Below, piece by piece: positions 43,936-52,829 of a DNA stretch of 64,000 nucleotides. Under the pieces are notes generated by a model. The model saw only the letters and a program-made list of their open reading frames with translations, was not told where the DNA came from and did no database searches. Made by a program: the position numbers and the translations under genes. Positions within the stretch are counted from its first letter, which is position 1. Each line of letters starts with the position of its first letter. Source of the DNA: Mixta mediterraneensis (GTDB lineage Bacteria > Pseudomonadota > Gammaproteobacteria > Enterobacterales > Enterobacteriaceae); NCBI RefSeq assembly GCF_014946725.1, contig NZ_JACFXY010000014.1, positions 39,581 through 103,580 on the forward strand, read 5' to 3'.

Positions 43936-44388
43936 ATGTTCAGTGGCAAGCCGATTGAATACCAGGACAGCCCGCTGACCAATGACGGATTCTGGCCGGA
44001 TATGAACCTGTCAGACTTCCAGCGCAGCCGCAGTATTCCGGCTGACGTGGACGCGGAAACCGTGGCGAATGCGCTGCTTACGGCGGCAGCGGAGGTAAAC
44101 AGCGGGCTTGCCGGTGTGCAGGAAAAGCACCGGGCGGCAGGATACCAGACTGCTGCTGACGTGCCGGGGGTCAGCATGAACGGCATCAGTCAGCTGGCGG
44201 CGCAGTATAAAAAAGCGGTGTATGCCAGGGCAAAAGCGGACCTGATGGGTGAGTTTGCGTCTGTTGGCCGCCGCGAGTCGCATCCGGGACAGGAGAGCGC
44301 TGAAACGCTCAAGGGATTGCTGGCAGAGGCGGCGATAGTTATTCGCCAGATTAAGGGGCTGAAGCGCGCAACGGTGAAGGTGATATGA
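43936..44388 (+). CDS. L: head completion protein (gpL)
   Basis: A 150-residue head-tail connector of the P2 L family (MFSGKPIEYQDSPLTNDGFWPDMNLSDFQRSR). ATG 43936 follows GGGGGAAT and matches L family starts; the frame opens at 43858, upstream of it. It overlaps the next gene by four bases. Confidence 0.9.
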   Translation: MFSGKPIEYQDSPLTNDGFWPDMNLSDFQRSRSIPADVDAETVANALLTAAAEVNSGLAGVQEKHRAAGYQTAADVPGVSMNGISQLAAQYKKAVYARAKADLMGEFASVGRRESHPGQESAETLKGLLAEAAIVIRQIKGLKRATVKVI

Positions 44389-44894
44389 GCGACAACAGCC
44401 AGCTGGATTCACTGACGGGCTTTTTGAATAAATTCATGCCAGCCCGCGCGATGCAGTCATTCACCAGTGAAATGGCGAATCTGAAAACGATACCGGCGGC
44501 AAAGGAGCTGGGACTGGGGCAGGTGCGGCTTTCGGTCATTCGCTATGACGCTGAACTTATCTGGGAGCGTTTCGCCTACCGCGAGTGCGATCCCCGGCTG
44601 TTAATGGCGCTCCTTGAAGTATGGCTGTCCGCAGGTGAGGAAAAGCGTGAGCTGTTCGGCTTTGTTGGTATCACCAACGCCGATCCCGACTGGGATATTG
44701 AGCTTATCGACGAAGAAACGGCCATCGTTGCAGTGACGGTGCCAATGGCGGAGGCGCTGATCATCGTACCGGACGAGGCGGGCAATATTCCCTATCAGGG
44801 CGGGCGCTATCGTCTGGCCGATGCAGAAATCTGGACGGCAATGAGCGCACTGGTTTATGCGCCGGGCGGTGATGTGCCAGGAGTGGCGGAGTGA
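44385..44894 (+). CDS. tail completion protein R-like
   Basis: A 169-residue protein with the gpR-type position and pattern (LRVIRYDAELIWERF-like block, then LLMALLEVWLSAG). Overlaps L and S genes by four bases on either side, so it is part of a tightly coupled unit. It should act in tail completion. Confidence 0.85.
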   Translation: MSDNSQLDSLTGFLNKFMPARAMQSFTSEMANLKTIPAAKELGLGQVRLSVIRYDAELIWERFAYRECDPRLLMALLEVWLSAGEEKRELFGFVGITNADPDWDIELIDEETAIVAVTVPMAEALIIVPDEAGNIPYQGGRYRLADAEIWTAMSALVYAPGGDVPGVAE

Positions 44895-45577
44895 TTATCG
44901 GGGCAGAGCTTGATCGCTCGCAGCTGCGTGAACTGCGCAAGGCGCTGGCCGAACTGGAGCTACCAAAGAAAAAACGGCAGCGGCTTATCTGGCGTCTCGC
45001 TAAGTACGGCGTGATACCGGCGGCTAAGCGCAACGTGCGTAACCAGCAGTCACCGGACGGGACGCCTTGGCAGGGGCGCAAAACGCGTCGCCGGGGCAAG
45101 ATGCTGCGCAACCTGCCTAACCTGCTGCACATTCGTGAAATGCCGGAGATTGAGGCGGTGCGCCTCTATCTTCAGGGCGGTGGCTACCGTAACGGGCAGA
45201 ACCCGGTGCCAGCGGGCGTTATCGGCTACGCGCAGCAGGAAGGCATGAAAACAACCGTCCGGGCGCGCAGCGTCAGCAGACCGGCACCGGCGGGAAAAAT
45301 GGCCACGCTGAAGCAGGCCAAACGGCTCCGTAAGCTGGGCTACAGGGTGAAGAAGGGGAAGCGCTGGCGAAAGCCGCCGGTTAAGGAAATTACCGAAACG
45401 CTGGGTTTTGCTCAGGCTGGGCTGCTTATCCGCAAGCTAAGCGGCAGGCCGGTTAAATCAGCCTGGTCGATTGACCTGCCAGCGCGTCCATTTGTCGGCA
45501 TGAGTGCTGAAGACTTCAATAAGGCGCTGGCGCGCCAGCTACAGGCCATCGGCTACGGCTGGGACGTTAACGCTTAA
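44891..45577 (+). CDS. tail completion/virion morphogenesis protein S-like
   Basis: A 228-residue strongly basic protein of the phage virion morphogenesis (P2 S) family. Family features are the KKRQRLIWRLAKYGVIPAAKRN segment and the WSIDLPARPFVGMSAEDF segment near the end. It starts at GTG 44891 overlapping the R-like stop; no ATG is close. Acts at the head-tail connection. Confidence 0.87.
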   Translation: MIIGAELDRSQLRELRKALAELELPKKKRQRLIWRLAKYGVIPAAKRNVRNQQSPDGTPWQGRKTRRRGKMLRNLPNLLHIREMPEIEAVRLYLQGGGYRNGQNPVPAGVIGYAQQEGMKTTVRARSVSRPAPAGKMATLKQAKRLRKLGYRVKKGKRWRKPPVKEITETLGFAQAGLLIRKLSGRPVKSAWSIDLPARPFVGMSAEDFNKALARQLQAIGYGWDVNA

Positions 45578-45594
45578 TAAATCAGGGGAAGGGT

Positions 45595-46728
45595 ATGTGG
45601 CCAAACGTCACGATTAATCAGTTAAACCAGCTTCAGGGTGAAACGGCAGACATTGAGCGCGTGGTGCTCTTTGTCGGCAAGGGGGCGACAAACACCGGCA
45701 AAACGCTGCCGGTCAATACGCAGACGAATTTTGACGCGCTGCTGGGTGCGGATGATCCAGTGCTGAAAAGCCAGGTGATCGCCGCGATGAACAATGGCGG
45801 GCAGAACTGGGCGGCATACGTCTGGGTGCTGGCCGAGGACGCGGAACCGCTGGAATGGGTGAAGGCCGTCGAAAAGTCACAAATGGCCGCGTCGGTTGAG
45901 GGTATCGTGGTGTGCGTCGATGCTATGGACAAGGCGCAGATTAATGCCGCCGCCACGCTTCGCAATACGCTGCTGGCGAAATACGGGCGCTGGGTGTGGT
46001 TCGTCCTTTCGGTTGAAGGGCCGCAGGCGGATGAGGCCTGGGCGGATTACGTTACCCGCCTCGCCACGCTGCAAAACGGTATTTCTGCCAGTGCGGTGCA
46101 GCTGGTGCCGCGTCTCTGGGGCAATGAGCCGGGCGTGCTGGCCGGGCGTCTGTGTAACCGTGCCGTCACGATTGCCGACAGTCCGGCGCGGGTGAAAACC
46201 GGCGCGCTGCTGGACATGGGGCGTGATGATCTGCCGCTTGACGGTGAGGGCCAGCCCCTTGAGCTTGCCACGCTTCAGGCGCTGGAAAAACTGCGCTACA
46301 GCGTGCCGATGTGGTACCCGGATTACGACGGATTCTACTGGGCTGACGGGCGCACGCTGGACGTGGAGGGCGGTGATTATCAGGTGATTGAGTACCTGCG
46401 CATTGCCGACAAGGTGGCGCGTCGCGTGCGCCTGCTGGCCATTGCCCGTATTGCCGATCGCTCGATGAATACCACGCCGGGCAGCATTGCCGCAACGCAG
46501 CAGAACTTTGCGAAGCCGCTGCGCGAAATGTCGCAGTCTGTCCAGATAAACGGCATCCGTTTTCCCGGCGAGGTGAAGACGCCGCTGGATGGAGACGTCA
46601 CCGTTAGCTGGAAGACGGCCAGCAAGGTGGAAATTTATATCGTGATGCGCCCGGTTGAATCACCGAAAGAAATCACCGTGGGACTGGTGCTTGATACCAG
46701 CATCAACAAAAGCGAGGTAGCAGCATGA
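45595..46728 (+). CDS. tail sheath protein (HP1-type, DUF2586-like)
   Basis: A 377-residue contractile sheath protein. It is not the P2 FI type by sequence but the HP1-like variant, opening MWPNVTINQLNQLQGETADIERVV and containing VPMWYPDYDGFYWADGRTLD and RRVRLLAIARIADRSMNTTP. It lies just before the tube gene with a four-base overlap, the standard sheath-tube order. Confidence 0.87.
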   Translation: MWPNVTINQLNQLQGETADIERVVLFVGKGATNTGKTLPVNTQTNFDALLGADDPVLKSQVIAAMNNGGQNWAAYVWVLAEDAEPLEWVKAVEKSQMAASVEGIVVCVDAMDKAQINAAATLRNTLLAKYGRWVWFVLSVEGPQADEAWADYVTRLATLQNGISASAVQLVPRLWGNEPGVLAGRLCNRAVTIADSPARVKTGALLDMGRDDLPLDGEGQPLELATLQALEKLRYSVPMWYPDYDGFYWADGRTLDVEGGDYQVIEYLRIADKVARRVRLLAIARIADRSMNTTPGSIAATQQNFAKPLREMSQSVQINGIRFPGEVKTPLDGDVTVSWKTASKVEIYIVMRPVESPKEITVGLVLDTSINKSEVAA

Positions 46729-47180
46729 GCCAGCGTATCAGCGGCCAGTCTTTTGACGTGAATATTGACGGGGAAATGCTCCACGTTGAAAAAATCTCTC
46801 TCGATGTCACGGATAACCCCGCCGCCGCATCAACGCGCGGCGTGCCGGATGGTTTCACCGCCGGTGACGTGGCCGGAGAGGGTGAGATTGAACTCAGCAG
46901 CAAGGTGTTCCAGCAGCTGACGGCGAAAGCCAGAGCGGCGGGTTCATGGCGCGGCATTGATGTGGTCGATTTCCTGTTTTACGCGAAGGTGGGCAGCGAA
47001 GAGGTCAAAGTTGAGGCGTTCGGCTGCAAGCTGATTATCAGCAACATCCTGGACATTGATCCGAAGGGCGGCGCGCTGACCACGCACAAGGTGAAGTACT
47101 TCGTCACCAGCCCGAAATTCATCAACATCAACGGCGTGCCGTATCTTGAGTCGTCGGCAACGGAAAGCCTTATCAGCTAA
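46725..47180 (+). CDS. tail tube protein (HP1-type, DUF2597-like)
   Basis: A 151-residue tube protein: MSQRISGQSFDVNIDGEMLHVEKISLDVTDN and a beta-rich remainder ending VKYFVTSPKFININGVPYL. It follows the sheath and precedes the lysis cassette. Same family as the HP1 tube by pattern. Confidence 0.85.
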   Translation: MSQRISGQSFDVNIDGEMLHVEKISLDVTDNPAAASTRGVPDGFTAGDVAGEGEIELSSKVFQQLTAKARAAGSWRGIDVVDFLFYAKVGSEEVKVEAFGCKLIISNILDIDPKGGALTTHKVKYFVTSPKFININGVPYLESSATESLIS

Positions 47181-47190
47181 AGGAGCAGTA

Positions 47191-47481
47191 ATGCAGGAGT
47201 ACGAAAAAAGCCTTTGTACCCTGCTTGTGATGGGGGCGCTGATTGCACTGGGGAGGGTGCTGGCCAGCAATGAAAAAATCACCCCGCGTCTGGTTATCGG
47301 GCGCGTGATCCTCGGTTCCGCCATTTCCACGGCGGCAGGTGCGGCGCTGATTCAGTTCCCTGATATTTCGCCAGTGGCCATCAACGGGCTGGGCGCGGCA
47401 CTGGGGATTCTGGGGCATCAGTTCTGTGAATTATGGCTGCGCCGCCGGTTAGGTGGCGATAAACGGGAGACAAAAGAGTGA
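47191..47481 (+). CDS. holin
   Basis: A 96-residue membrane protein with two or three hydrophobic segments (LCTLLVMGALIALGRVLAS, VILGSAISTAAGAALIQFP, AINGLGAALGILGHQF) and a basic C-terminus, the HP1/P2-like holin type. ATG 47191 follows AAAGGAG. It forms the lesion that releases or activates the endolysin and overlaps it by four bases. Confidence 0.85.
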   Translation: MQEYEKSLCTLLVMGALIALGRVLASNEKITPRLVIGRVILGSAISTAAGAALIQFPDISPVAINGLGAALGILGHQFCELWLRRRLGGDKRETKE

Positions 47482-47819
47482 CGCTATCGGAAAAACAGCA
47501 GCTTTTTACCGCGCTGATTGCGCAGCTGATCACCTTTGCGCAGGACAACGGCATGCGCCTGACGTTTGGCGAGGCTTACCGCACGCCGGAGCAGGCGGCG
47601 CTTAATGTAAAGAACGGCAGCGGCATCAGCAACAGCCTGCACACGCAGCGGCTGGCGGTGGATTTTAACCTCTTCATTAACGGCCAGTATAAAACCCGCA
47701 CCGGGGATTATCTGGCGCTGGGCGAACACTGGGAATCGCTGGGCGGCAGCTGGGGCGGGCGCTTTAAAAAGAACCCGGACGGCAATCACTTCAGCCTGGA
47801 GCATAACGGGGTGCGCTGA
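47478..47819 (+). CDS. M15-family peptidoglycan endopeptidase (endolysin)
   Basis: A 113-residue L-Ala-D-Glu type peptidase. The zinc site is seen as H-x6-D in LHTQRLAVDFNLF (about residues 54-66) and a final H in NHFSLEHNG. The start is GTG at 47478 overlapping the holin stop (GTGA). No signal peptide, so it needs the holin. Confidence 0.9.
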   Translation: MTLSEKQQLFTALIAQLITFAQDNGMRLTFGEAYRTPEQAALNVKNGSGISNSLHTQRLAVDFNLFINGQYKTRTGDYLALGEHWESLGGSWGGRFKKNPDGNHFSLEHNGVR

Positions 47820-48163
47820 TGGGTAAAGAGGTTCTTTTCGCATTTGCCATTTGGGGGTTGGGTTTGTGCGCGGGGTGGATGGCTGCTGAGTGGAGGCGTG
47901 ACAGCGTGGAACTGGTGACCGAACGTGCCGCCGGGCTGGCCGCCGATAAGGCGCGCAGTGAGTTGCAGGGCGTGGCCAGCGAATCGGCCAGAGCGCTTGA
48001 GGTAAAACTGGAGGAGTTAAAAGGTGCGATCCCCGACGGATTACGCACTGAAGTGGTTAAGCCTGTTTTTACTAACGTGTGCGTGTCAGATGACTTTGTC
48101 CGCATGTACAACGAAGCCAGTGAAAAAGCAGAGCGTACCCTTTCAGGAAAATTTAAAAACTAA
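47819..48163 (+). CDS. Rz-like inner-membrane spanin
   Basis: A 114-residue type II membrane protein: a single N-terminal transmembrane segment (EVLFAFAIWGLGLCAGWMAA) and a long periplasmic coiled coil (TERAAGLAADKARSELQGVASESARALEVKLEELKG). It starts in the endolysin stop (TGATG) and contains most of the Rz1-like frame. Role: outer-membrane disruption at lysis. Confidence 0.85.
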   Translation: MGKEVLFAFAIWGLGLCAGWMAAEWRRDSVELVTERAAGLAADKARSELQGVASESARALEVKLEELKGAIPDGLRTEVVKPVFTNVCVSDDFVRMYNEASEKAERTLSGKFKN

Positions 48164-48317
48164 ATGCCCGGTTAATCTTCCACGATTACAGGGAAATGAC
48201 GGCAGAGCAGCAGCGGAATTATTAACGACGTGGGTTGAGCTTTATTCAGCCTGTGCAGCTCGCCACAATCTGATTGTTGATGAAATTATGTTAAGAGAGA
48301 AAAAGAGCCATGAGTAA
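48024..48317 (+). CDS. Rz1-like outer-membrane lipoprotein spanin
   Basis: A 97-residue frame that begins at a GTG inside the Rz gene. The signal peptide LKWLSLFLLTCACQMTLSACTT has lipobox LSAC. It runs 150 bases past the end of Rz, longer than most Rz1 proteins, like P2 LysC. It overlaps the next gene by eight bases. The start codon is uncertain. Confidence 0.8.
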   Translation: MRSPTDYALKWLSLFLLTCACQMTLSACTTKPVKKQSVPFQENLKTKCPVNLPRLQGNDGRAAAELLTTWVELYSACAARHNLIVDEIMLREKKSHE

Positions 48318-48573
48318 AAAATTAATTGAAATGAAAATTGCGGGTAAAGATGTTTCTTTTTCACCGAACGTCACTGCGTATAACAAATATATCAACGAAA
48401 TCACGATGGGAAATAAAGTTTCCCCGGCGCATAACTTTCTGGTGCGCATCGTAACGCCGGAAACAAAGGAGGCGCTAACAGAGCTGCTGGAGCGCCCCGG
48501 TGCGGCATTACAGATTGTGGGTAAGGTTCTGGATGAATATACGCCGGAACTGGAAATCACCGTAAAAAACTAA
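48310..48573 (+). CDS. tail assembly chaperone, zero-frame product (E/G-like)
   Basis: An 87-residue protein (MSKKLIEMKIAGKDVSFSPNVTAYNKYINE) that corresponds to the first product of the frameshifted tail chaperone pair placed before the tape measure in tailed phages. The slippery heptamer A-AAA-AAC lies at 48564-48570, immediately before the TAA stop, and an SD-like GGAA lies about 11-14 bases upstream of it. Such chaperones coat the tape measure during tail assembly. Confidence 0.88.
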   Translation: MSKKLIEMKIAGKDVSFSPNVTAYNKYINEITMGNKVSPAHNFLVRIVTPETKEALTELLERPGAALQIVGKVLDEYTPELEITVKN

Positions 48574-48764
48574 CCGGTCGGGTTCGTAATATCGATTCAA
48601 ACGGACTCGAACAATATTCAATTTTACGCCGTCGCTGGCTTCCCGGTGAGGAAGATAGTTTAGACAGCCTTTCCGCCGCGTTGTGGCTTGATAACCGTTA
48701 CTGGGAAAACCAGCGCATTGCCGTCGCCAATGGCATCGCGCTGGCACTTAAGGGAAGCGAATGA
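48310..48764 (+). CDS. tail assembly chaperone, -1 frameshift fusion (E+E'-like)
   Basis: A -1 shift at 48564-48570 would join 87 codons to 64 codons of the next frame (LTGRVRNIDSNGLEQYSILRR to ALALKGSE), giving 151 residues. The second frame has no credible start codon and is closed by a stop 27 bases before the slip site, so the shift is the only obvious way to translate it. Its stop overlaps the tape measure start (ATGA). P2 E+E' and lambda G-GT are the precedents. Confidence 0.82.
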
Positions 48765-50734
48765 GGCAGCTGGAATTTACGTTAGCGCTGATCGACAAAG
48801 TGACGCGGCCGCTGCGACAGGCGCAGGCAGGCGTGACGGAGTTTGCGGATAAATCCCGCGCCTCATTCCAGCGCGTTGCCGTGGGCGGTGCGGCGCTGTG
48901 GGGCGTCGGGCAGGCAATTAAGGGGGCGCTTGGCCCGGCCATCGAAATGTACGACGCCCTTCAGGAGCAGTCAGCGCGAGGCATTGACAGTTCAGCGCTG
49001 AAGCAGGTGGAGAAGGACGCCAACAACTTTGCCATGACCTACGGCAAAAGCGCGGTGGAGTTCGTTCAGTCAACGTCCAGCATTAACGCGGCCATTAGCG
49101 GACTCACCGGCACCGAGTTGCCTAAAGTCACGCAGGTGGCCAATCTGATGGCGGCGGCGGTGGGCAGTTCGGCGGCGGAGTCGGCGGAGTTTCTGGGCCA
49201 GATGTTTGGCAACTTCAGGGAAGAAGCGGAGAGGCTGGGCAAGGTGCAGTTTGCCGGGCAGCTGGCCGACAAAATGGCGTTTATGCGCCAGCGCTTCGGC
49301 GTGGAAATGGGGCTGGTTAAAGACCTGATGGAAGGCGCGCGCGGTGTCGGTACTAACTACGGCATCGGGCTTAATGAGCAGCTGGCCGTCATGGGAGAAC
49401 TACAGCGCACGCTGGGTTCAGAGGCGTCCGGCGCGTATGAAGGCTTTCTGACCGGAGCCGAAGACGGTGCCAAAAAGCTGGGGCTGAGCTTTACAAACTC
49501 GGCTGGCCAGATGCTGTCGATGCCAGAGATCCTGACTAAATTACAGGGCAAATACGGCGACAGCATCGCCGGAAACGTGGAGGCGCAGAAGGCGCTTGAT
49601 GACGCGTTCGGCGACAGTTCGGCGGTGGTCAAACAGCTGTGGGGCAACGTCGGCACGCTACAGCGCAACATCACCGAGCTGGGCGGCAGTGACGGGCTGA
49701 AGCGCACGCAGGAAATGGCCGCGAAGATGGTGAAGCCGTGGGACAGGTTCATGGAAATCCTGACGGCCATCCGGCGCGTGATCGGGATGACGCTTATCCC
49801 GGTGCTGTATCCGCTGCTTAACCGTCTGGCGGATATGGGACAAACGTTCGCACGATGGATGCAGATGTTTCCCAACATCGCGCGCGTGGTCGGGTATGCG
49901 TCGCTGGCCTTACTGAGCCTTGCCGGTGCGGGTGCGGTGGCCAATATCGTTATGGGCGTGGGCATGTTTGTTGCCAACGGATGGGCAGGCATATGGAAAC
50001 TACTGACTATGCTAACCAAAATAGACACCGCCTGGACGTGGCTTAACACCAAGGCAAAGATGGCCTGGGCTGCAGTAATGCGCAACCTGCGCGGCGTGCT
50101 GATGGCGTTGCGAATGCAGGCAGTGTTGACCGGCGCGGCCATTAACTTCATGAGCTGGCCAATTCTGCTGATCATCGGCGCAGTCGCGCTGCTGGCCGCA
50201 GGCTGTTATCTGCTGATCGCGCACTGGGATGCAATCAAAGCCGCCGTGATGAACACCGAAGCCTTTCAGGCTGTATCCGGCGCGGTGGCCGCTGTAGCCG
50301 GTGTATTTGGTAAAGCCTGGGCGTTTATCAGCGAGGGCTGGGTGAGTTTCGTGGCGCTGCTGTCCGGTTTTTCCGTAACGCAAACGCTGGGGAATATGGC
50401 CAGCGGGATAATGAACCTCTTCGCGAACCTGTGGGACAACATTAAAAAAACGGCGCTGAGTTCACTTAACTGGGTTATTTCAAAGCTGAATAAAATTCCC
50501 GGCATTGATATTGCCGAACTGGGCGCATCCGTGCCGACGCCGTCGGTAATGGAAAATAAACTTACTACCGGCGGACAGCTTAAAGGTGTTGATTCCGGTG
50601 GCGTAAGTAAAACTATTAACAGCAACAGCCGCGCCGTCACGGATAACAGCCGCCGGATTGATAAGGTGGAAATGAATATGGCGAACGGAATGACGCCGCA
50701 GCAGTTAACCGAGTGGCAGGAGCTTGCCGGATGA
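48761..50734 (+). CDS. tail tape measure protein
   Basis: A 657-residue protein with an N-terminal helical part (LEFTLALIDKVTRPLRQAQAGV), a TP901-type tape measure core (ELPKVTQVANLMAAAVGSSAAES) and hydrophobic segments at about residues 375-400 and 465-490 that fit a DNA-injection role. Length sets tail length, here shorter than the ~815 residues of P2 T. It directly follows the chaperone pair. Confidence 0.9.
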   Translation: MRQLEFTLALIDKVTRPLRQAQAGVTEFADKSRASFQRVAVGGAALWGVGQAIKGALGPAIEMYDALQEQSARGIDSSALKQVEKDANNFAMTYGKSAVEFVQSTSSINAAISGLTGTELPKVTQVANLMAAAVGSSAAESAEFLGQMFGNFREEAERLGKVQFAGQLADKMAFMRQRFGVEMGLVKDLMEGARGVGTNYGIGLNEQLAVMGELQRTLGSEASGAYEGFLTGAEDGAKKLGLSFTNSAGQMLSMPEILTKLQGKYGDSIAGNVEAQKALDDAFGDSSAVVKQLWGNVGTLQRNITELGGSDGLKRTQEMAAKMVKPWDRFMEILTAIRRVIGMTLIPVLYPLLNRLADMGQTFARWMQMFPNIARVVGYASLALLSLAGAGAVANIVMGVGMFVANGWAGIWKLLTMLTKIDTAWTWLNTKAKMAWAAVMRNLRGVLMALRMQAVLTGAAINFMSWPILLIIGAVALLAAGCYLLIAHWDAIKAAVMNTEAFQAVSGAVAAVAGVFGKAWAFISEGWVSFVALLSGFSVTQTLGNMASGIMNLFANLWDNIKKTALSSLNWVISKLNKIPGIDIAELGASVPTPSVMENKLTTGGQLKGVDSGGVSKTINSNSRAVTDNSRRIDKVEMNMANGMTPQQLTEWQELAG

Positions 50735-51060
50735 GTGAATTACTTTATATCGACCTGCTTATTGAGAATGGCGACTTTGTTTTAAATACGGGTAGTGAAC
50801 CCGTGACGTGTAATAACCGCAAAAGTATTCAGCAGGATATTGCGCACGCCATTCTTGAATCCGGCCTGCTGACCGAAATGATTGCAGAAAGAAGCCCGAC
50901 GATGCGCGCCGATATTCTGACGCGTCTTGAGCTGCTGATTGAGGACGATGAGCGGATTATCCCCGGCACCATTGAGCTGACCGGAGAAACGCTTTCCCGC
51001 CTCTGGGTGACGGCCAACACGTATGAGTTCGGCGCTATTTCTTACGGAGTGGATATATGA
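50731..51060 (+). CDS. HP1-like tail protein (DUF2590-type)
   Basis: A 109-residue protein (MSELLYIDLLIENGDFVLNT, QDIAHAILESGLLTEMIAER). ATG 50731 overlaps the tape measure stop. It looks like the W/gp25-type baseplate wedge component: the IQQDIAHAI...LT pattern is common to that group. Assignment to DUF2590 is from memory of HP1-like gene order. Confidence 0.75.
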   Translation: MSELLYIDLLIENGDFVLNTGSEPVTCNNRKSIQQDIAHAILESGLLTEMIAERSPTMRADILTRLELLIEDDERIIPGTIELTGETLSRLWVTANTYEFGAISYGVDI

Positions 51061-52241
51061 CGGAAAAGCCGCAGGTTGATTTTACGGAAGTGGTAAAGGC
51101 CAGTGGGATGCCGGTCACGGATGCGGAGCTGCGCGCGAAGTTCACCGCGATTGCAGCGGAAGAGGGGCTTATCACCAACACCTCCCGCATGTCGCCATTC
51201 TGGCGGCTGGTCACGGCCATTATCACCGCACCGGTGCTGTGGCTGGTCGATGTGCTGGTAAACACCGTGCTGGCCAATATGTTTGTAGCCACCGCCAGCG
51301 GCAAGCTGCTGCGCCTGCTGGCGTGGGCGGTGAACGTGACCGCCAAACCGGCAAGCGCCGCGCAGGGCGTGATCCGCTTCTGGAAAGAAAACGCGGGCGC
51401 TGAAGTTGTGGTGACGGCAGGCACGCGAATTTTAACCGAGCGTATCAACGGCGTGGTTTACGAGCTGGTGACAACCGCGGATTTCATCATTGCGGCTGAC
51501 GTGGCCAGCGCGCTGGTGCCGGTCAGGGCTACGCAGCCCAGTGCCGCGTACAACCTTGCGCCGGGTTATTTTCGCATCCTGCCGGTGGCGGTCTCCGGCA
51601 TTACGCATGTGGTGAGCGAAGAAAACTGGCTGACGGTGCCGGGCGCGGATGAGGAGAGTGACGACGAGCTGCGCGAGCGCTGCCGCAATCAGTTCAACCT
51701 GGTCGGCAACTATCACACCGACGCGGTGTACCGCTCAATGATCGCCGGAGTGGTGGGGCTGAGCATTGACCGTATTTTCTTCCTGAACGACGCACCGCGC
51801 GGGCCGGGAACGGCGAATGCGTATCTGCTACTGGATTCGGGCGTTGCGTCTGAACCGTTTATCGCGGCGGTAAATGACTACATCAACACGCAGGGCCACC
51901 ACGGACACGGTGACGATATGCAGTGCTTCGGCATGCCGGAAACGCTGCACGATCTGAATGTGGTGCTGTACCTGAAAGACCCGGACAACATGACGCAGGA
52001 GAATCAGGCGCTGCTGAAGAAAAGCGCCGGAAATCTGATCCGCTGTGCCTTCAGGGAAAACACGGATTACAGCGTCAGGAAAACGTGGCCATACGGGCGC
52101 TTTTCGTTCTCAAACCTCGGGCGGGAAATTCATAAAACCTTCCCGGAGGTGGATTCCATCGCGTTTTCACTGGCCGACATCGTGAGCGATTTAAGCGTGC
52201 CGCGCCTGAAGAGTCTTAATGTGAGCATTGAACATGACTGA
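51057..52241 (+). CDS. baseplate wedge protein J-like
   Basis: A 394-residue baseplate J-family protein. The core has GVIRFWKENAGAEVVVTAGTRI, and SDDELRERCRNQFNLVGNYHTDAVYRSMIAG is the hallmark J segment. It overlaps both neighbours by four to eight bases. In P2, J forms the wedge with gpW and gpI. Confidence 0.92.
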   Translation: MTEKPQVDFTEVVKASGMPVTDAELRAKFTAIAAEEGLITNTSRMSPFWRLVTAIITAPVLWLVDVLVNTVLANMFVATASGKLLRLLAWAVNVTAKPASAAQGVIRFWKENAGAEVVVTAGTRILTERINGVVYELVTTADFIIAADVASALVPVRATQPSAAYNLAPGYFRILPVAVSGITHVVSEENWLTVPGADEESDDELRERCRNQFNLVGNYHTDAVYRSMIAGVVGLSIDRIFFLNDAPRGPGTANAYLLLDSGVASEPFIAAVNDYINTQGHHGHGDDMQCFGMPETLHDLNVVLYLKDPDNMTQENQALLKKSAGNLIRCAFRENTDYSVRKTWPYGRFSFSNLGREIHKTFPEVDSIAFSLADIVSDLSVPRLKSLNVSIEHD

Positions 52242-52827
52242 TTTCATGAAAAAGCTTGCCGGGCTTAGCCTGCCAACGTGGATGAAAAAAGGCGAGCCGG
52301 AAAAGCTGCTGAAAGCGGCGCGCAGGTTCTGGACGCTGGTTTACGGCTGGGTGACGTGGCCGGTAAGCCAGTTTGATCCGCTGGCCTGTGCAGAGCCGCT
52401 GCTGAACCTGCTGGCCTATGACCGCGACATTACCCGGTTTAACGGTGAGCCGTTGGGACTGTATCGCAGGCGCGTGGCGTATGCGTTTATCAACGCGCGT
52501 GATGCCGGTTCAGTGGAGGGATTCATCAGCATCTTTGAGCGGCTTGGCATTGGTTATGTCGAGCTGCTGGAGCGCCAGCCGGACATTGACTGGGACGTGA
52601 TTGTTGTTCGCGTGACGGACAGCCAGCTTGCAGACAACGCACAGCTGCTGATCCAGATTATCCGGCAGTACGGCAGAACCTGCCGACGCTATCAGTATGA
52701 GGTCATTACGTCAGAGCGTTTTTACATCCGGGCCGGATGGGACCAGGGCGAATACGTGGTATATCCGGCGCGACTGGCCAGTACGGAAACCGGCAGCGCA
52801 ACGTTTAGCGCGAGTATTGAGGGATAG
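52234..52827 (+). CDS. tail protein I-like baseplate component
   Basis: A 197-residue P2 I-type protein (MTDFMKKLAGLSLPTWMKKGEP, DPLACAEPLLNLLAYDRDITRFNGEPL, YRRRVAYAFINARDAGSVEGF). It lies between J and the fiber gene, as in P2 (J-I-H). ATG 52234 is inside the J stop region, so translation is coupled. Confidence 0.87.
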   Translation: MTDFMKKLAGLSLPTWMKKGEPEKLLKAARRFWTLVYGWVTWPVSQFDPLACAEPLLNLLAYDRDITRFNGEPLGLYRRRVAYAFINARDAGSVEGFISIFERLGIGYVELLERQPDIDWDVIVVRVTDSQLADNAQLLIQIIRQYGRTCRRYQYEVITSERFYIRAGWDQGEYVVYPARLASTETGSATFSASIEG

Positions 52828-52829
52828 TT

